This document shows positions 1 to 7,508 of a stretch of 64,000 nucleotides of DNA, in pieces. The DNA is taken from positions 372,001-436,000 of the forward strand of contig NZ_BAABKM010000001.1 of assembly GCF_039543825.1 (NCBI RefSeq), written 5' to 3'. The position numbers and the translations under genes are program-made. The notes beneath the pieces are model-generated. The model made no database searches. It was not told the origin of the DNA and was given only the letters and a program-made list of their open reading frames with translations. The stretch is from Nocardioides conyzicola. GTDB taxonomy: Bacteria > Actinomycetota > Actinomycetes > Propionibacteriales > Nocardioidaceae. How positions within the stretch are numbered: the stretch's first letter is position 1; each line of letters begins with the position of its first letter.

Positions 1-424
1 CGAACCGGTCGGCGCACCACATGAAGACGCTGCCCGCCACCAGCGACCCGGCGACCACCCACAGGGAGGCGAGCACGCCGTCGACGAGCGGCTTCGCCAG
101 CAGGCCGGCGACCACGACCGGGACGGTCGCCCAGACGATCCACCACGCGAACCGGTAGTCGGGGTCGGCACGGCGCCCCCTGTCGCCCAGGCCGCGCAGC
201 CACGCGGTGGCGAGCCGGGCGATGTCGCGGGCGAAGAAGACCAGCACCGCGGCGATCGCGCCGACCTGGATGACCGCCGTGAAGCCGACGACGCTGTCGT
301 CGGCGACGTCGAGGCCGAGCAGCCCCTCGACGATCTTGAGGTGCCCGGTCGACGAGACGGGGAGAAACTCCGTCACCCCCTCGACGACACCGAGGAGGGC
401 GGCCTGCCAGATGTCGATGGTCAC
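1..424 (-). CDS. uppP: Undecaprenyl-diphosphate phosphatase (UppP/BacA), 3' part cut off by window edge
   Basis: Hydrolyses undecaprenyl diphosphate to the monophosphate at the membrane, recycling the lipid carrier of peptidoglycan and other envelope glycans. The 141 residues in the window begin with the family hallmark: E15 and E19 of the (E/Q)xxxE motif, then the loop [10 protein letters not shown] with H28, followed by hydrophobic helices. The second motif (PGxSRS) would lie beyond the left edge. The GTG start at 424 is chosen because a TCAGGT/GCAGGT box and the hexamer CAGGGT lie just upstream, with the hexamer ending 6 nt before it, predicting a leaderless mRNA. Divergent from the DedA gene, which has its own copy of the box. 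Identification is firm. Confidence 0.93.
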   Translation of the reverse strand, partial: MTIDIWQAALLGVVEGVTEFLPVSSTGHLKIVEGLLGLDVADDSVVGFTAVIQVGAIAAVLVFFARDIARLATAWLRGLGDRGRRADPDYRFAWWIVWATVPVVVAGLLAKPLVDGVLASLWVVAGSLVAGSVFMWCADRF

Positions 425-445
425 CCGCAGACCCTGGTGGAGCCG

Positions 446-462
446 ACCTGCACGTCACCTGA
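446..462 (-). promoter_or_regulatory. TCAG-box promoter element of uppP
   Basis: Reads TCAGGT-GACGT-GCAGGT on the minus strand. After 9 nt comes the hexamer CAGGGT (436-431), and the GTG start follows 6 nt later. The box occupies the -35 region and no TTGACA-like hexamer is present, so activator dependence is inferred. Confidence 0.7.
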
Positions 463-480
463 CTGGGGCCGGTCGCGCGG

Positions 481-497
481 TCAGGTCCCTGGCAGGT
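481..497 (+). promoter_or_regulatory. TCAG-box promoter element of dedA
   Basis: TCAGGT-CCCTG-GCAGGT, 9 nt, hexamer TAGCGT (507-512), then 7 nt to GTG at 520. It lies 18 bp from the divergent uppP box. The geometry moves the likely DedA start from GTG 511 to GTG 520. Confidence 0.7.
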
Positions 498-519
498 CGC
501 CGCTCCTAGCGTGACCACC

Positions 520-1170
520 GTGATCCCGTCCCTGACGCCGTACCTGACCTCGCTCGGCCCCGCCGCCCTGCTCCTGGTGATGGCGATCGTCTTCGCCGAG
601 ACCGGGCTGCTCGTCGGGTTCTTCCTGCCCGGCGACTCGCTGCTCTTCACCGCCGGCGTCCTCACCTCGACCGGGGTGATCGGGCTGCCGTTCTGGGTCA
701 TGGCAGCGGGCGTGTTCGTCGCCGCATGCGCCGGGGACCAGCTCGGCTACCTCATCGGCCGCCGGGCGGGGCCACGTGTCTTCAACCGCCCGGGCTCCCG
801 GCTGTTCTCGCAGCAGCACGCCGAGCGCGCGCAGCAGTTCTTCGCCCGGCACGGCTCGAAGGCCGTGGTGCTCGCCCGGTTCGTGCCGGTGGTCCGCACC
901 TTCGCGCCCGTGGTCGCGGGCGTCGGCCGGATGCCGTACCGCCGCTTTCTCGCGTTCAACCTGCTCGGGGCGTTGGGGTGGGGGGTCGGGGTGCTGGCCG
1001 CGGGCTACTTCCTCGGTGGGGTGCCGTTCGTGGCCGCCCACGTCGAGCTGATCGTCCTCGGCGTCGTCGCGGTCTCGTTGGTGCCGGCCGCCGTCGCCGT
1101 CCTCCGGCACCGTCGTACGCCGCCCGCGCCGGTCGGCACGGAGCCCGCTCCGGTCCAGCGCGCCGCCTGA
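520..1170 (+). CDS. DedA family membrane protein
   Basis: A 216-residue integral membrane protein of the DedA/VTT family. The family is conserved in bacteria and some members flip undecaprenyl phosphate back across the membrane, which fits the divergent uppP neighbour that makes that lipid. Visible features are an N-terminal helix, the re-entrant-loop signature with E27 and FFLPGDSLLF (34-43), the conserved basic segment ARFVPVVRTFAPVVAG, and a C-terminal helix. GTG 511 is a possible start three codons upstream, but the promoter hexamer TAGCGT (507-512) overlaps it, so a leaderless GTG at 520 is preferred. The substrate of this particular member is inferred from family and context. Confidence 0.88.
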   Translation: MIPSLTPYLTSLGPAALLLVMAIVFAETGLLVGFFLPGDSLLFTAGVLTSTGVIGLPFWVMAAGVFVAACAGDQLGYLIGRRAGPRVFNRPGSRLFSQQHAERAQQFFARHGSKAVVLARFVPVVRTFAPVVAGVGRMPYRRFLAFNLLGALGWGVGVLAAGYFLGGVPFVAAHVELIVLGVVAVSLVPAAVAVLRHRRTPPAPVGTEPAPVQRAA

Positions 1171-1195
1171 GCACGGACGGAGGGAGAATGCCCTC

Positions 1196-1615
1196 GTGGG
1201 CGACCTCCAGCACTACCTGGGCTTCGGGCTCGGGTTGCTCGCCCTCACGTCGTCGACGGTCGCGCTGGCCCGGTGGGCCGGAGTCGGGCTCGGCCTCTTC
1301 CCGCTGTGGGCTGTCCTGCGTGCCGTCGTCCAGCTGACGGTGGTCGCCCTGCTGCTCCGCGGCATCCTCGAGGTCCCGTGGACCGTCGTGCTCTTCCTCG
1401 CCCTGATGCTGACGACGGCGTCCTGGACCTCGGTCCGCCGGCTGGGCCTGCTCTGGCGCGGCCGTCGGGCCGCCGTGCTCGGTGGTGCCAGCCCGGCCGA
1501 GGCCGCGCAGTTCCAGCTGGTGGTGCTCGCCGGCATCGCGCTCGCCATGACGCTCACGTGCATCGTCGTCACCCAGATCACGGGACGTACGCCGTACCTC
1601 GCTGTCCGCGCCTGA
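1196..1615 (+). CDS. Short membrane protein resembling the N-terminal half of UPF0014/FetB permeases
   Basis: 139 residues with about four hydrophobic segments. The segment LRAVVQLTVVALLLRGIL and the following helices resemble the start of UPF0014 (FetB-type) ABC permeases, which are normally about 260 residues with seven helices. Here the frame ends at 1613-1615, directly before the convergent stop of the phosphoesterase gene, so the second half is missing. A Shine-Dalgarno-like GGAGGGAGA lies 10-12 nt before the GTG start. It may be cotranscribed with dedA, 25 nt upstream. No ATPase partner is nearby. It could be a truncated remnant or a distinct short family; function unknown. Confidence 0.5.
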   Translation: MGDLQHYLGFGLGLLALTSSTVALARWAGVGLGLFPLWAVLRAVVQLTVVALLLRGILEVPWTVVLFLALMLTTASWTSVRRLGLLWRGRRAAVLGGASPAEAAQFQLVVLAGIALAMTLTCIVVTQITGRTPYLAVRA

Positions 1616-1617
1616 CC

Positions 1618-2547
1618 TCAGCCCGTCCGGCGCCGGACCCGGAGCCCGAACGCCGCCGCCATGTCCGGCGCGGTCGCGGCCTCCCCGAGGAGCGACGCGC
1701 CCAGGACCTGCTCGTAGAGCCGGGTCAGGCTGTACGGCGACAGGGGTGTCCCGACCACGTGGCCGCGCTGGCTGGGATGGAGGACGGCGGTGAGGACCGT
1801 GTTGCCCTGGGAGCCGTCGTCCTCGTCCGCGGTCACCACCACGGCCAGGTGACCGGAGGCGAAGTCCGGGCCGGCGAGGACCGGGGCGAGGTGGGCCCGC
1901 ATCCAGCGGTCGGCGTCGCCGAGCGTGCAGTCGGGGTCGTGCGCGTCGTGGCAGGTGTTGGGGATCACCATGCCGGCGTTCGGCAGGTTGCCGTCGGCGA
2001 CGTCGGCGGCGAAGGTGTCGAGCGGGAGGTCGTGCTGCCGGCAGAGGGAGCGCTCGTCGACGAAGTAGGCCCACGGGTTGTGGCGTACGGCGTACCGGTC
2101 CCCGCCGTCCTCGAGGGCGCAGGTGCCGGGCATCCCCTCCGCGTACAGGGTCGCCGTCCGACCCAGGGAGAGGGCCTGGCCGAAGACGGACGGGCCGGAC
2201 GCGGCGTGGCTCGCGGGCGGGTCGTCGTCCGTGACGCCGAACCTGTCGCCGCCCGCGATCGCCAGGTAGTTGGGCAGCGAGGGGTGGGTGAGCGCCGTGG
2301 ACGCGGTGGCGTACCCGTACCTCTGCGCCAGCCCGAACGTGTAGGGCATCTCGCTGCTCATCTCGTCGAGCGAGTGGTTCTCCACGACGAGCACGAGCAG
2401 CTTCGTCACCCTCGGGGCCGGGTGGGCGCGACCGGACGTGGAGCCGGACGGCGCGCTCGGCGTCAGCTCCGGCGCCGCCGGGCCGCAGCCCGCGACCAGG
2501 ACGGCCGCCAGGGCGACGGCGGCCGCGGACCTGCATCGCGACGTCAC
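1618..2547 (-). CDS. Secreted lipoprotein phosphoesterase (PF04185-type acid phosphatase family)
   Basis: 309 residues in the phosphoesterase branch of the alkaline-phosphatase superfamily, which includes SapM-like acid phosphatases and phospholipases C. The N-terminus is a lipoprotein signal with lipobox VAGC (Cys21). Family motifs follow in order: LVLVVENHSLDEM, MVIPNTCHDAHDP and VVVTADEDDGSQGN, supplying the expected metal-binding Asn, His and Asp residues. A TTG at 2580 would extend the frame by 11 codons, but it lies inside the promoter box. The box, the hexamer CAGGCT and a 6-nt gap point to GTG 2547 as a leaderless start. Probably acts outside the membrane on a phosphomonoester or phospholipid; the substrate cannot be read from sequence. 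Confidence 0.82.
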   Translation of the reverse strand: MTSRCRSAAAVALAAVLVAGCGPAAPELTPSAPSGSTSGRAHPAPRVTKLLVLVVENHSLDEMSSEMPYTFGLAQRYGYATASTALTHPSLPNYLAIAGGDRFGVTDDDPPASHAASGPSVFGQALSLGRTATLYAEGMPGTCALEDGGDRYAVRHNPWAYFVDERSLCRQHDLPLDTFAADVADGNLPNAGMVIPNTCHDAHDPDCTLGDADRWMRAHLAPVLAGPDFASGHLAVVVTADEDDGSQGNTVLTAVLHPSQRGHVVGTPLSPYSLTRLYEQVLGASLLGEAATAPDMAAAFGLRVRRRTG

Positions 2548-2568
2548 CCGCGCAGCCTGTGCCTCCGA

Positions 2569-2585
2569 ACCTGAACGCAACCTGA
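2569..2585 (-). promoter_or_regulatory. TCAG-box promoter element of the phosphoesterase gene
   Basis: TCAGGT-TGCGT-TCAGGT on the minus strand, 9 nt, hexamer CAGGCT (2559-2554), 6 nt to GTG 2547. It forms the left half of a 23-bp perfect inverted repeat with the divergent box at 2618. Confidence 0.7.
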
Positions 2586-2633
2586 CCGCGCCGGGCCGCT
2601 CGGGCGCGTGGGCGCGGTCAGGTTGCGTTCAGG
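2570..2633. repeat. 23-bp perfect inverted repeat formed by two divergent TCAG boxes
   Basis: Arms at 2570-2592 and 2611-2633 are exact reverse complements, separated by an 18-nt GC-rich spacer. Each arm contains the promoter box of one of the two divergent genes, so the palindrome reads best as two identical regulator sites; a terminator is unlikely in this position. Confidence 0.75.
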
Positions 2634-2634
2634 C
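2618..2634 (+). promoter_or_regulatory. TCAG-box promoter element of the 2657 gene
   Basis: TCAGGT-TGCGT-TCAGGC, 9 nt, hexamer TAGCGT (2644-2649), then 7 nt to ATG 2657. The last 30 nt match the dedA promoter in every spacing. Confidence 0.7.
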
Positions 2635-2656
2635 TGCGCTGCCTAGCGTCTGAGTC

Positions 2657-4402
2657 ATGTCCACCGCCCTGCGTGTGCACGACCTCGATCCCGCGGTCCG
2701 GGTCGCACCCCGGTGGCGGGACTCGGCGTACGCCCCCGTCGCGGTGGCGGTCGTCCTGTCGGCGGCCCTGCAGACGGTGTGGCTGCGCTTCATGGCGACC
2801 TCGGGTGGCGACATCGCCGCCCAGGACGCCTGGGCGGAGTTCGCGCGCCTGCATCCCGGCAGCGCCTACGACCTCGCGTGGTACGGCGGGATGCACCCGG
2901 TCTCCTACAGCGCCATCTCACCCTTCGTGATGGCGGGGATCGGGGTGCGGACCACGATGGTGCTGACCAGTGTCGTCGCGGCCGCCCTGCTCGCCTGGCT
3001 CGTGACGCACCGGATGGCGCGCGGCGGGTCCCGCCTGGTCGTCGCCGGCGTGGGTGCGCTCGCCCTGCTCGGCAACGCCGTGTCGGGACGCGTCACCTTC
3101 GCGCTGGGCACGACGGTCGCCCTCGCCGCCGTCTGCGTCGTCACGGCCTGGCCGTCACCTCGTGCCGGACGGTCCAGGCTCGCCCGCGGCGTGCTGGCGG
3201 CGACGCTCGCCGCGACGGCGACCGCCTGCAGCCCGGTGGCGGGGCTCTTCCTGGGCGTCGTCGCCGCGGCCCTGTGGCTGCGCCGTCGCTGGGCCGCGGC
3301 GTACGCGCTGGGAGTGCCAGCAGTTGCGGTCGTCGCCGCGTCGACGCTGCTCTTCCCGTTCTCGGGTCGGCAGCCGATGAGCTGGACGTCGGCCGTCCTG
3401 CCGGCGGCACTGGCCGTCGCGGTCGCGCTGCTGGCTCCTCGAGGGTGGCGTGAGGTGCGGACCGGTGCCGGGGTCTATCTCGTGATGGTCGTCCTCGTCT
3501 GGCTGGTCCCGACCCCGATCGGGAGCAACGTGACCCGTCTCGGCCTGCTCTTCGGCGGCGTAGCGCTGGTGGCGGTCGCCCTCAGCGGCCGCTGGCGCGG
3601 GTCGGCCGTGGCCCGGCGGCTCGGCGCGCCGGCCGCCGCCGCCCTGCTCGCGACCGCGATCGTCACGTCGCTCGGCTGGCAGGTGAGCATCGCCGGCCAC
3701 GACGCCCTGCGCAGCAGACCGCCGACGGCGCTCGACACCGACCTCGCGCCGCTGGTGGCCCGGCTCCGGGCGGCCGGCCCGGTCGTGGGCCGGGTCGAGG
3801 TGGTCCCGACCCGGAGCCACCGCGAGGCAGCGGCCCTGGCGTCGTACGTGCCCCTGGTCCGCGGCTGGAACCGGCAGGCCGACGTGCAGCGCAACCCGCT
3901 CTTCTACGGGAGCGGTCGGGTCGACGCCACGACGTACCACCACTGGTTGCGGCGCTGGGCGGTCCAGTACGTCGTCCTGGCGACCACCGCCGCACCCGAC
4001 TTCGGAGCGGGCGCCGAGGCCAGGCTCGTCGGGGGCGGCCTGCCCTACCTCCACGTGATCTGGTCGGACCCGACCTGGACGCTCTACGCCGTACGCCGTC
4101 CCGCGTCGCTGGTGCGGCCGGTCGCGACCGTGACGTCGTTCGACGCCGACCAGCTCACGGTGACGACCCCGGCGGCCGGCCGCTACGTCGTCAAGGTCGC
4201 GACCTCGCCCTGGCTCAGCCTCGTCGACGCCGACGGGCGCGCCAGCGGCATCGGCTGCCTCACCGACCTCGACAGCGAACGCCCGACGTCCACGGGCCGG
4301 GCGCGCACCGACGACTGGGTGGTGCTCCGGGCCCCGGCCGCCGGAACCTACCGGATCGCGGCGCCCTACCGGCTCCCCCGCGGGTCCAGGTGCGCCGCAT
4401 GA
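2657..4402 (+). CDS. Large polytopic membrane protein, GT-C glycosyltransferase-like
   Basis: 581 residues. About twelve hydrophobic helices fill residues 20-350, followed by a soluble C-terminal part (about 360-581) with beta-rich sequence that probably lies outside the membrane. The first outer loop carries acidic residues (GGDIAAQDAWAEF), as in GT-C enzymes that use polyprenyl-phosphate sugars, but no family-defining motif is certain; related actinobacterial proteins are also labelled transporters. Leaderless ATG set by the TAGCGT hexamer 7 nt upstream. Its last codons overlap the GtrA start (ATGA), and pairing with a GtrA flippase supports a role in decorating the envelope with a lipid-linked sugar. 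Function is inferred. Confidence 0.5.
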   Translation: MSTALRVHDLDPAVRVAPRWRDSAYAPVAVAVVLSAALQTVWLRFMATSGGDIAAQDAWAEFARLHPGSAYDLAWYGGMHPVSYSAISPFVMAGIGVRTTMVLTSVVAAALLAWLVTHRMARGGSRLVVAGVGALALLGNAVSGRVTFALGTTVALAAVCVVTAWPSPRAGRSRLARGVLAATLAATATACSPVAGLFLGVVAAALWLRRRWAAAYALGVPAVAVVAASTLLFPFSGRQPMSWTSAVLPAALAVAVALLAPRGWREVRTGAGVYLVMVVLVWLVPTPIGSNVTRLGLLFGGVALVAVALSGRWRGSAVARRLGAPAAAALLATAIVTSLGWQVSIAGHDALRSRPPTALDTDLAPLVARLRAAGPVVGRVEVVPTRSHREAAALASYVPLVRGWNRQADVQRNPLFYGSGRVDATTYHHWLRRWAVQYVVLATTAAPDFGAGAEARLVGGGLPYLHVIWSDPTWTLYAVRRPASLVRPVATVTSFDADQLTVTTPAAGRYVVKVATSPWLSLVDADGRASGIGCLTDLDSERPTSTGRARTDDWVVLRAPAAGTYRIAAPYRLPRGSRCAA

Positions 4403-4914
4403 GGTTCTCGCAGCATCGCGAGGCGCTCACCTTCCTCGTCGTCGGCGGCAGCGGGTACCTCGTCGACGTCCTCGCCTTCAACTGGCTCAGGTCGCAGCCC
4501 GTCCTGGCCGGGACCGACCCCAGCGTCGCGAAGGTGCTGGCCGTCTGCGTGGCCATGGTCGTCACGTACCTCGGCAACCGGATGCTGACCTGGCGCGACC
4601 GACCGACGTCCGACAGCCGTCGCCAGGTCGCACTGTTCGTGCTGTTCAACCTGATCGGGCTGGGTATCTCGGTCGCGACGCTCGCGCTCACCCACGACGT
4701 CCTCGGGCTGACCAGCCGGCTGGCCGACAACCTGTCCGCCAACGTCGTCGGGCTCGCGCTCGGGACCGCCTTCCGGTACTGGTCCTACCAGCGGTTCGTG
4801 TTCGCCGGGGCCGGTCAGACGTCCCGGCGACGGAGCACCACGCCGGCTGCGACGAGACCTGCAACCACCCACCCCGCCATCACGGCGAGCCCGGTCCAGG
4901 GCGAGAGGGCGTGA
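4399..4914 (+). CDS. GtrA family membrane protein
   Basis: 171 residues with four predicted helices typical of GtrA, a family proposed to flip undecaprenyl-phosphate-linked sugars. Conserved features visible are FLVVGGSGYLVDVLAFNWL near the start, TYLGNRMLTWR in the middle and FRYWSYQRFVF closing the last helix. ATG 4399 overlaps the upstream stop (ATGA), implying translational coupling; GTG 4390 is an alternative. The normal family end is near residue 137; the last 32 or so residues are low-complexity and run antisense to the 3' end of the ABC permease gene, an unusual 100-bp convergent overlap. The family call is solid; the sugar is unknown. Confidence 0.85.
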   Translation: MRFSQHREALTFLVVGGSGYLVDVLAFNWLRSQPVLAGTDPSVAKVLAVCVAMVVTYLGNRMLTWRDRPTSDSRRQVALFVLFNLIGLGISVATLALTHDVLGLTSRLADNLSANVVGLALGTAFRYWSYQRFVFAGAGQTSRRRSTTPAATRPATTHPAITASPVQGERA

Positions 4915-5618
4915 GGCACCGGCAGGTTGGTGGAGAAGCTCTGGCCGGCACCGGTCGGCAGGTAGGCGGCGATGTAGGTGCCCCAGCTGGGGAAGACCAG
5001 CTCCAGCAGGATCGGCACCACGAGGATGACGGCGAGCGTGGCCACCAGCGCGCCGGGGGTGCTGCGGACGATCCAGGCCAGCACGCTGCCGATGAGGCCG
5101 ACGAGCGTGAGGTAGATCCCGGTGCCGACCACGACCCGCAGCGTGCTCCCCTCGGTGAGGTGGTACGTCGGGCGGTAGCCCGACAGGACCGCCTGGGCGA
5201 CGAGGAAGGCCACGACCGAGGCGGTGACCATCGCGATGCCCACGACGACCGTGAAGACGACGGTCTTGCCGATCAGCACCGGCAGCCGCCGGGGTACGGC
5301 GGCGAAGGTCGCCCGGATCATGCCGGAGCTGTACTCGCTGCTCACGACGAGCACTCCGAGCGCCGCCATCAGGAGCTGGCCGAGGTAGTAGCCCTGCAGC
5401 GGTCCGGAGGCCACGACGTCCTCGGGGTCGAGCCCGGCCGGGTTGCGGGTGTTGTAGGCGATCACGGCTCCGAACACCACCATCGCGACGACCGCTGCGG
5501 CGAGCACGAGGACGGTGGAGCGCAGGCTGCGGAACTTCAGCCACTCCGAACGGATGACCCCCCACTGGGTGACGGGGCCGTCGACGCGGCCGGTCCTCGT
5601 GTGGGTCGAGGTGGTCAT
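4815..5618 (-). CDS. ABC-2 type transporter permease
   Basis: 267 residues with six predicted helices, including the ABC-2 family segment SSEYSSGMIRATFAAVPRR after the second helix. It follows its ATPase gene with a 4-nt overlap (TCATGA read on the minus strand), so the two form one exporter of the drug/lantibiotic-immunity type. The substrate is unknown. The 3' 100 bp lie opposite the end of the GtrA gene. No TCAG box precedes this operon, so it probably lies outside the neighbouring regulon. Confidence 0.85.
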   Translation of the reverse strand: MTTSTHTRTGRVDGPVTQWGVIRSEWLKFRSLRSTVLVLAAAVVAMVVFGAVIAYNTRNPAGLDPEDVVASGPLQGYYLGQLLMAALGVLVVSSEYSSGMIRATFAAVPRRLPVLIGKTVVFTVVVGIAMVTASVVAFLVAQAVLSGYRPTYHLTEGSTLRVVVGTGIYLTLVGLIGSVLAWIVRSTPGALVATLAVILVVPILLELVFPSWGTYIAAYLPTGAGQSFSTNLPVPHALSPWTGLAVMAGWVVAGLVAAGVVLRRRDV

Positions 5619-6541
5619 GAGGCGAGCTCCTGGTCGGCGTCCTGGTAGTCGAGGGAGTCACGGGTGAGGGCCAGGTAGGCGTCCTCCAACGACCCCGCCT
5701 GCGGCGCGAGCTCCCACAGGGTGATGCCGGCCCGGGCGGCGATGGTGCCGACCTCCCGGCTCGTGGCCCCTCCGACCGTCAGCGCCTCGTCCGCGCGGTC
5801 GCCACCCTTGACCGTGGCGCCCGAGCGCCTGAGCTCCTCGGCGAGCCGTGCCGACTCAGGGCTGAGCACGCGCACGGACTCGACCGACGCCTCACGGATG
5901 AAGTCGGCCATCGGCTGGTCGCGCAGCAGGCGGCCCTTGCCGATCACGATCACGTGCTCCGCGGTCACGGCCATCTCGCTCATCAGGTGCGACGACAGGA
6001 AGACCGTGCGACCCTCGCCCGCCAGCCGGCTGAGCAGCGCCCGGATCCACCGGATCCCGTCGAGGTCCAGGCCGTTGACGGGCTCGTCGAGGATGAGGGT
6101 GCGGGGATCGCCGAGGAGCGCCGCAGCGACCCCGAGTCGTTGGCCCATCCCGAGCGAGAACTCGCCGACGCGCTTGCGGGCGACCTCGGTCAGCCCGACC
6201 ATGTCGAGGACCTGGTCCACCCGCGGCCGACCGATCCCGCTGGTCAGGGCGAGGGCCAGCAGGTGGTCGCGGGCACTGCGACCGGGGTGGACGGCGCGGG
6301 CCTCGAGCAGCGCGCCCACCTCGTTGAGGGGAGCCGCGTGCTGCGCGTAGGGCTTGCCGTTGACCAGCACCGACCCCGACGTGGGCCGGTCCAGTCCCAT
6401 CATCATCCGCATCGTGGTCGACTTGCCGGCGCCGTTGGGGCCCAGGAACCCGGTCACCACCCCCGGCCTGATCGTGAACGACAGGTCGTCGACCGCGACC
6501 TTCTCGTCGTACCTCTTGGTCAGGGCACGTGCTTCGATCAC
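5615..6541 (-). CDS. ABC transporter ATP-binding protein (ABC-2 exporter ATPase)
   Basis: 308 residues. Walker A GPNGAGKST with K40, Walker B LILDEPVNGLDLDG, the H-loop segment SSHLMSE, and a C-terminal extension typical of DrrA/BcrA-type exporters. The signature loop reads FSLGMGQRL, the relaxed LSGGQ variant common in this subfamily. The start chosen is GTG 6541, because GAAGGTGG lies about 8 nt before it; a longer reading frame upstream lacks family similarity. Operon with the downstream permease through a 4-nt overlap. Probably drives export of a lipid, peptide or antibiotic. Confidence 0.9.
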   Translation of the reverse strand: MIEARALTKRYDEKVAVDDLSFTIRPGVVTGFLGPNGAGKSTTMRMMMGLDRPTSGSVLVNGKPYAQHAAPLNEVGALLEARAVHPGRSARDHLLALALTSGIGRPRVDQVLDMVGLTEVARKRVGEFSLGMGQRLGVAAALLGDPRTLILDEPVNGLDLDGIRWIRALLSRLAGEGRTVFLSSHLMSEMAVTAEHVIVIGKGRLLRDQPMADFIREASVESVRVLSPESARLAEELRRSGATVKGGDRADEALTVGGATSREVGTIAARAGITLWELAPQAGSLEDAYLALTRDSLDYQDADQELAS

Positions 6542-6635
6542 GTCGGGCCACCTTCGTCCGGGCTGAGGTCTGGTGCAGGGGTCAGGATGCCGACCCGACA
6601 TGCGACACGTGCTACGTGCCCAGTCCGGTCGGGGC

Positions 6636-7001
6636 TCATGTCCGGGCTCCGTGGATGGGTGTCGTGGCAGCGAGCAGGCCGAGCCCGAGGAGGATCCCGA
6701 GCACGCCCATCTGACCGACGCCGACCAGCACCAACGCGGCGACGGCCACCAGGGCCGGCATCCGGAGGAGATCGTGAGGGCTCCCCGTCCGCAGGGCGAT
6801 CAGGAGTCCGACGGCGGCGCCCAGCAGCACGACGCCGAGGAGCGGCAGCACGTGGGAGCGGAGCACGCCGACCGCGATCAGAACGCTCGCCAGGGCGACG
6901 GCGGCCAGGCGGCGGGCGGTCAGGACGCCTCGACCGGCCGCCGGCAACAGTCCCGGACGGTGAGCCGTCCGACCGTCGCCGGGATCACGAGGTTCCACCA
7001 C
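6636..7001 (-). CDS. Small predicted membrane protein
   Basis: 121 residues from the GTG at 7001 (a second GTG at 6998 is equally possible). A polar N-terminus of about 40 residues is followed by four closely spaced hydrophobic helices and a short tail. No family recognised. An AAAGTGGG sequence a few nt before the start could act as ribosome site. A TCAG box sits at 7045-7061, but unlike most others here it cannot give a leaderless start, because no start codon falls at the expected position. Downstream, 94 nt separate it from the ABC ATPase gene. Confidence 0.5.
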   Translation of the reverse strand: MVEPRDPGDGRTAHRPGLLPAAGRGVLTARRLAAVALASVLIAVGVLRSHVLPLLGVVLLGAAVGLLIALRTGSPHDLLRMPALVAVAALVLVGVGQMGVLGILLGLGLLAATTPIHGART

Positions 7002-7015
7002 AGCCGCCCACTTTC

Positions 7016-7046
7016 GTCCGGAGGGCGACAGCGTCGCCCTCCGGAC
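7016..7046 (-). terminator. 14-bp perfect stem-loop, probable terminator after the PepSY gene
   Basis: Arms 7016-7029 and 7033-7046 are exact complements around a 3-nt loop, starting 20 nt beyond the PepSY stop codon. No T-run follows, as is common in actinobacteria. It overlaps the distal end of the TCAG box at 7045-7061 and would lie in the 5' part of any transcript made from that box. Confidence 0.6.
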
Positions 7047-7061
7047 CTGCAAGGTGCCTGA
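7045..7061 (-). promoter_or_regulatory. TCAG-box element upstream of the small membrane protein gene
   Basis: TCAGGC-ACCTT-GCAGGT on the minus strand, 9 nt, hexamer GACGCT (7035-7030). A short leader of about 20 nt to GTG 7001 is predicted. One mismatch in the first half-site and overlap with a strong hairpin make it one of the weaker members of the set. Confidence 0.5.
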
Positions 7062-7065
7062 CCGG

Positions 7066-7377
7066 CTAGTTCTCGCTGTCCCCCTCGATGACGACGACCT
7101 GGTAGGCGTCGTCGAGGCGGACGTCCACCGTGGAGCCGTCGGGCTTGGTCACCTCGACCTCGTACGTCGCGCCGTTCTCGTTGTCCGACTCCACGCTGTT
7201 GGCGGTCCCGCCACCGGTCGCGGCGAGCGCCGCCTTGGTGGCCGCGTCGGCCTGCTCCTGGGTGTACCGGTGGCTGGCCGGGCCGTCGTCGCCGCTCGTC
7301 GCAACGGCGACACCGCCGGCGCTGACGGCCCCGACGACCGCGATCCCTGCCGCGGCGATCACTACACGCTTGCGCAT
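7066..7377 (-). CDS. PepSY domain protein, exported
   Basis: 103 residues: a signal-like hydrophobic N-terminus (residues 5-27), then one PepSY domain with the pattern ATYEVEVTKPDGSTVDVRLDDAYQVV. PepSY proteins are secreted or membrane-anchored and often act as inhibitors or co-factors of sensor kinases and proteases. The ATG at 7377 is preceded by GAGGAGAG. Divergent from the response regulator gene at 7509; both promoters carry TTCAG repeats 11 bp apart, so it is a likely target of that two-component system and perhaps feeds back on its kinase (inference). A 14-bp stem-loop follows the stop codon. Confidence 0.8.
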   Translation of the reverse strand: MRKRVVIAAAGIAVVGAVSAGGVAVATSGDDGPASHRYTQEQADAATKAALAATGGGTANSVESDNENGATYEVEVTKPDGSTVDVRLDDAYQVVVIEGDSEN

Positions 7378-7420
7378 CGTTCTCTCCTCTCGTTGGTGTC
7401 CCACCACCGTGCGCCGCTCT

Positions 7421-7437
7421 CGCTGAAGCCAGCCTGA
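7421..7437 (-). promoter_or_regulatory. TTCAG-box promoter element of the PepSY gene
   Basis: Two TTCAG half-sites 11 bp apart on the minus strand, 9 nt, hexamer CACGGT (7411-7406), then a 5' leader of about 20 nt holding the GAGGAGAG ribosome site. Confidence 0.65.
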
Positions 7438-7457
7438 AGGTCGTCGGGTCGTGCGCG

Positions 7458-7486
7458 TTCAGCCGGCCTTCAGCGCGCCTTCAGCG
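7458..7486 (+). promoter_or_regulatory. Triple TTCAG-box promoter element of the 7509 response regulator
   Basis: TTCAG at 7458, 7469 and 7480, exactly 11 bp apart. From the last pair: 9 nt, hexamer CAGGGT (7496-7501), 7 nt, GTG 7509, predicting a leaderless start and autoregulation. Confidence 0.7.
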
Positions 7487-7508
7487 ACGAGGTGCCAGGG
7501 TGGTCGGC

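Noticed and set aside
956..2536. 526-codon open frame on the minus strand
   Set aside because: It runs through dedA, the UPF0014-like gene and the phosphoesterase in a shadow frame; Arg/Pro/Gly-rich with no family similarity.
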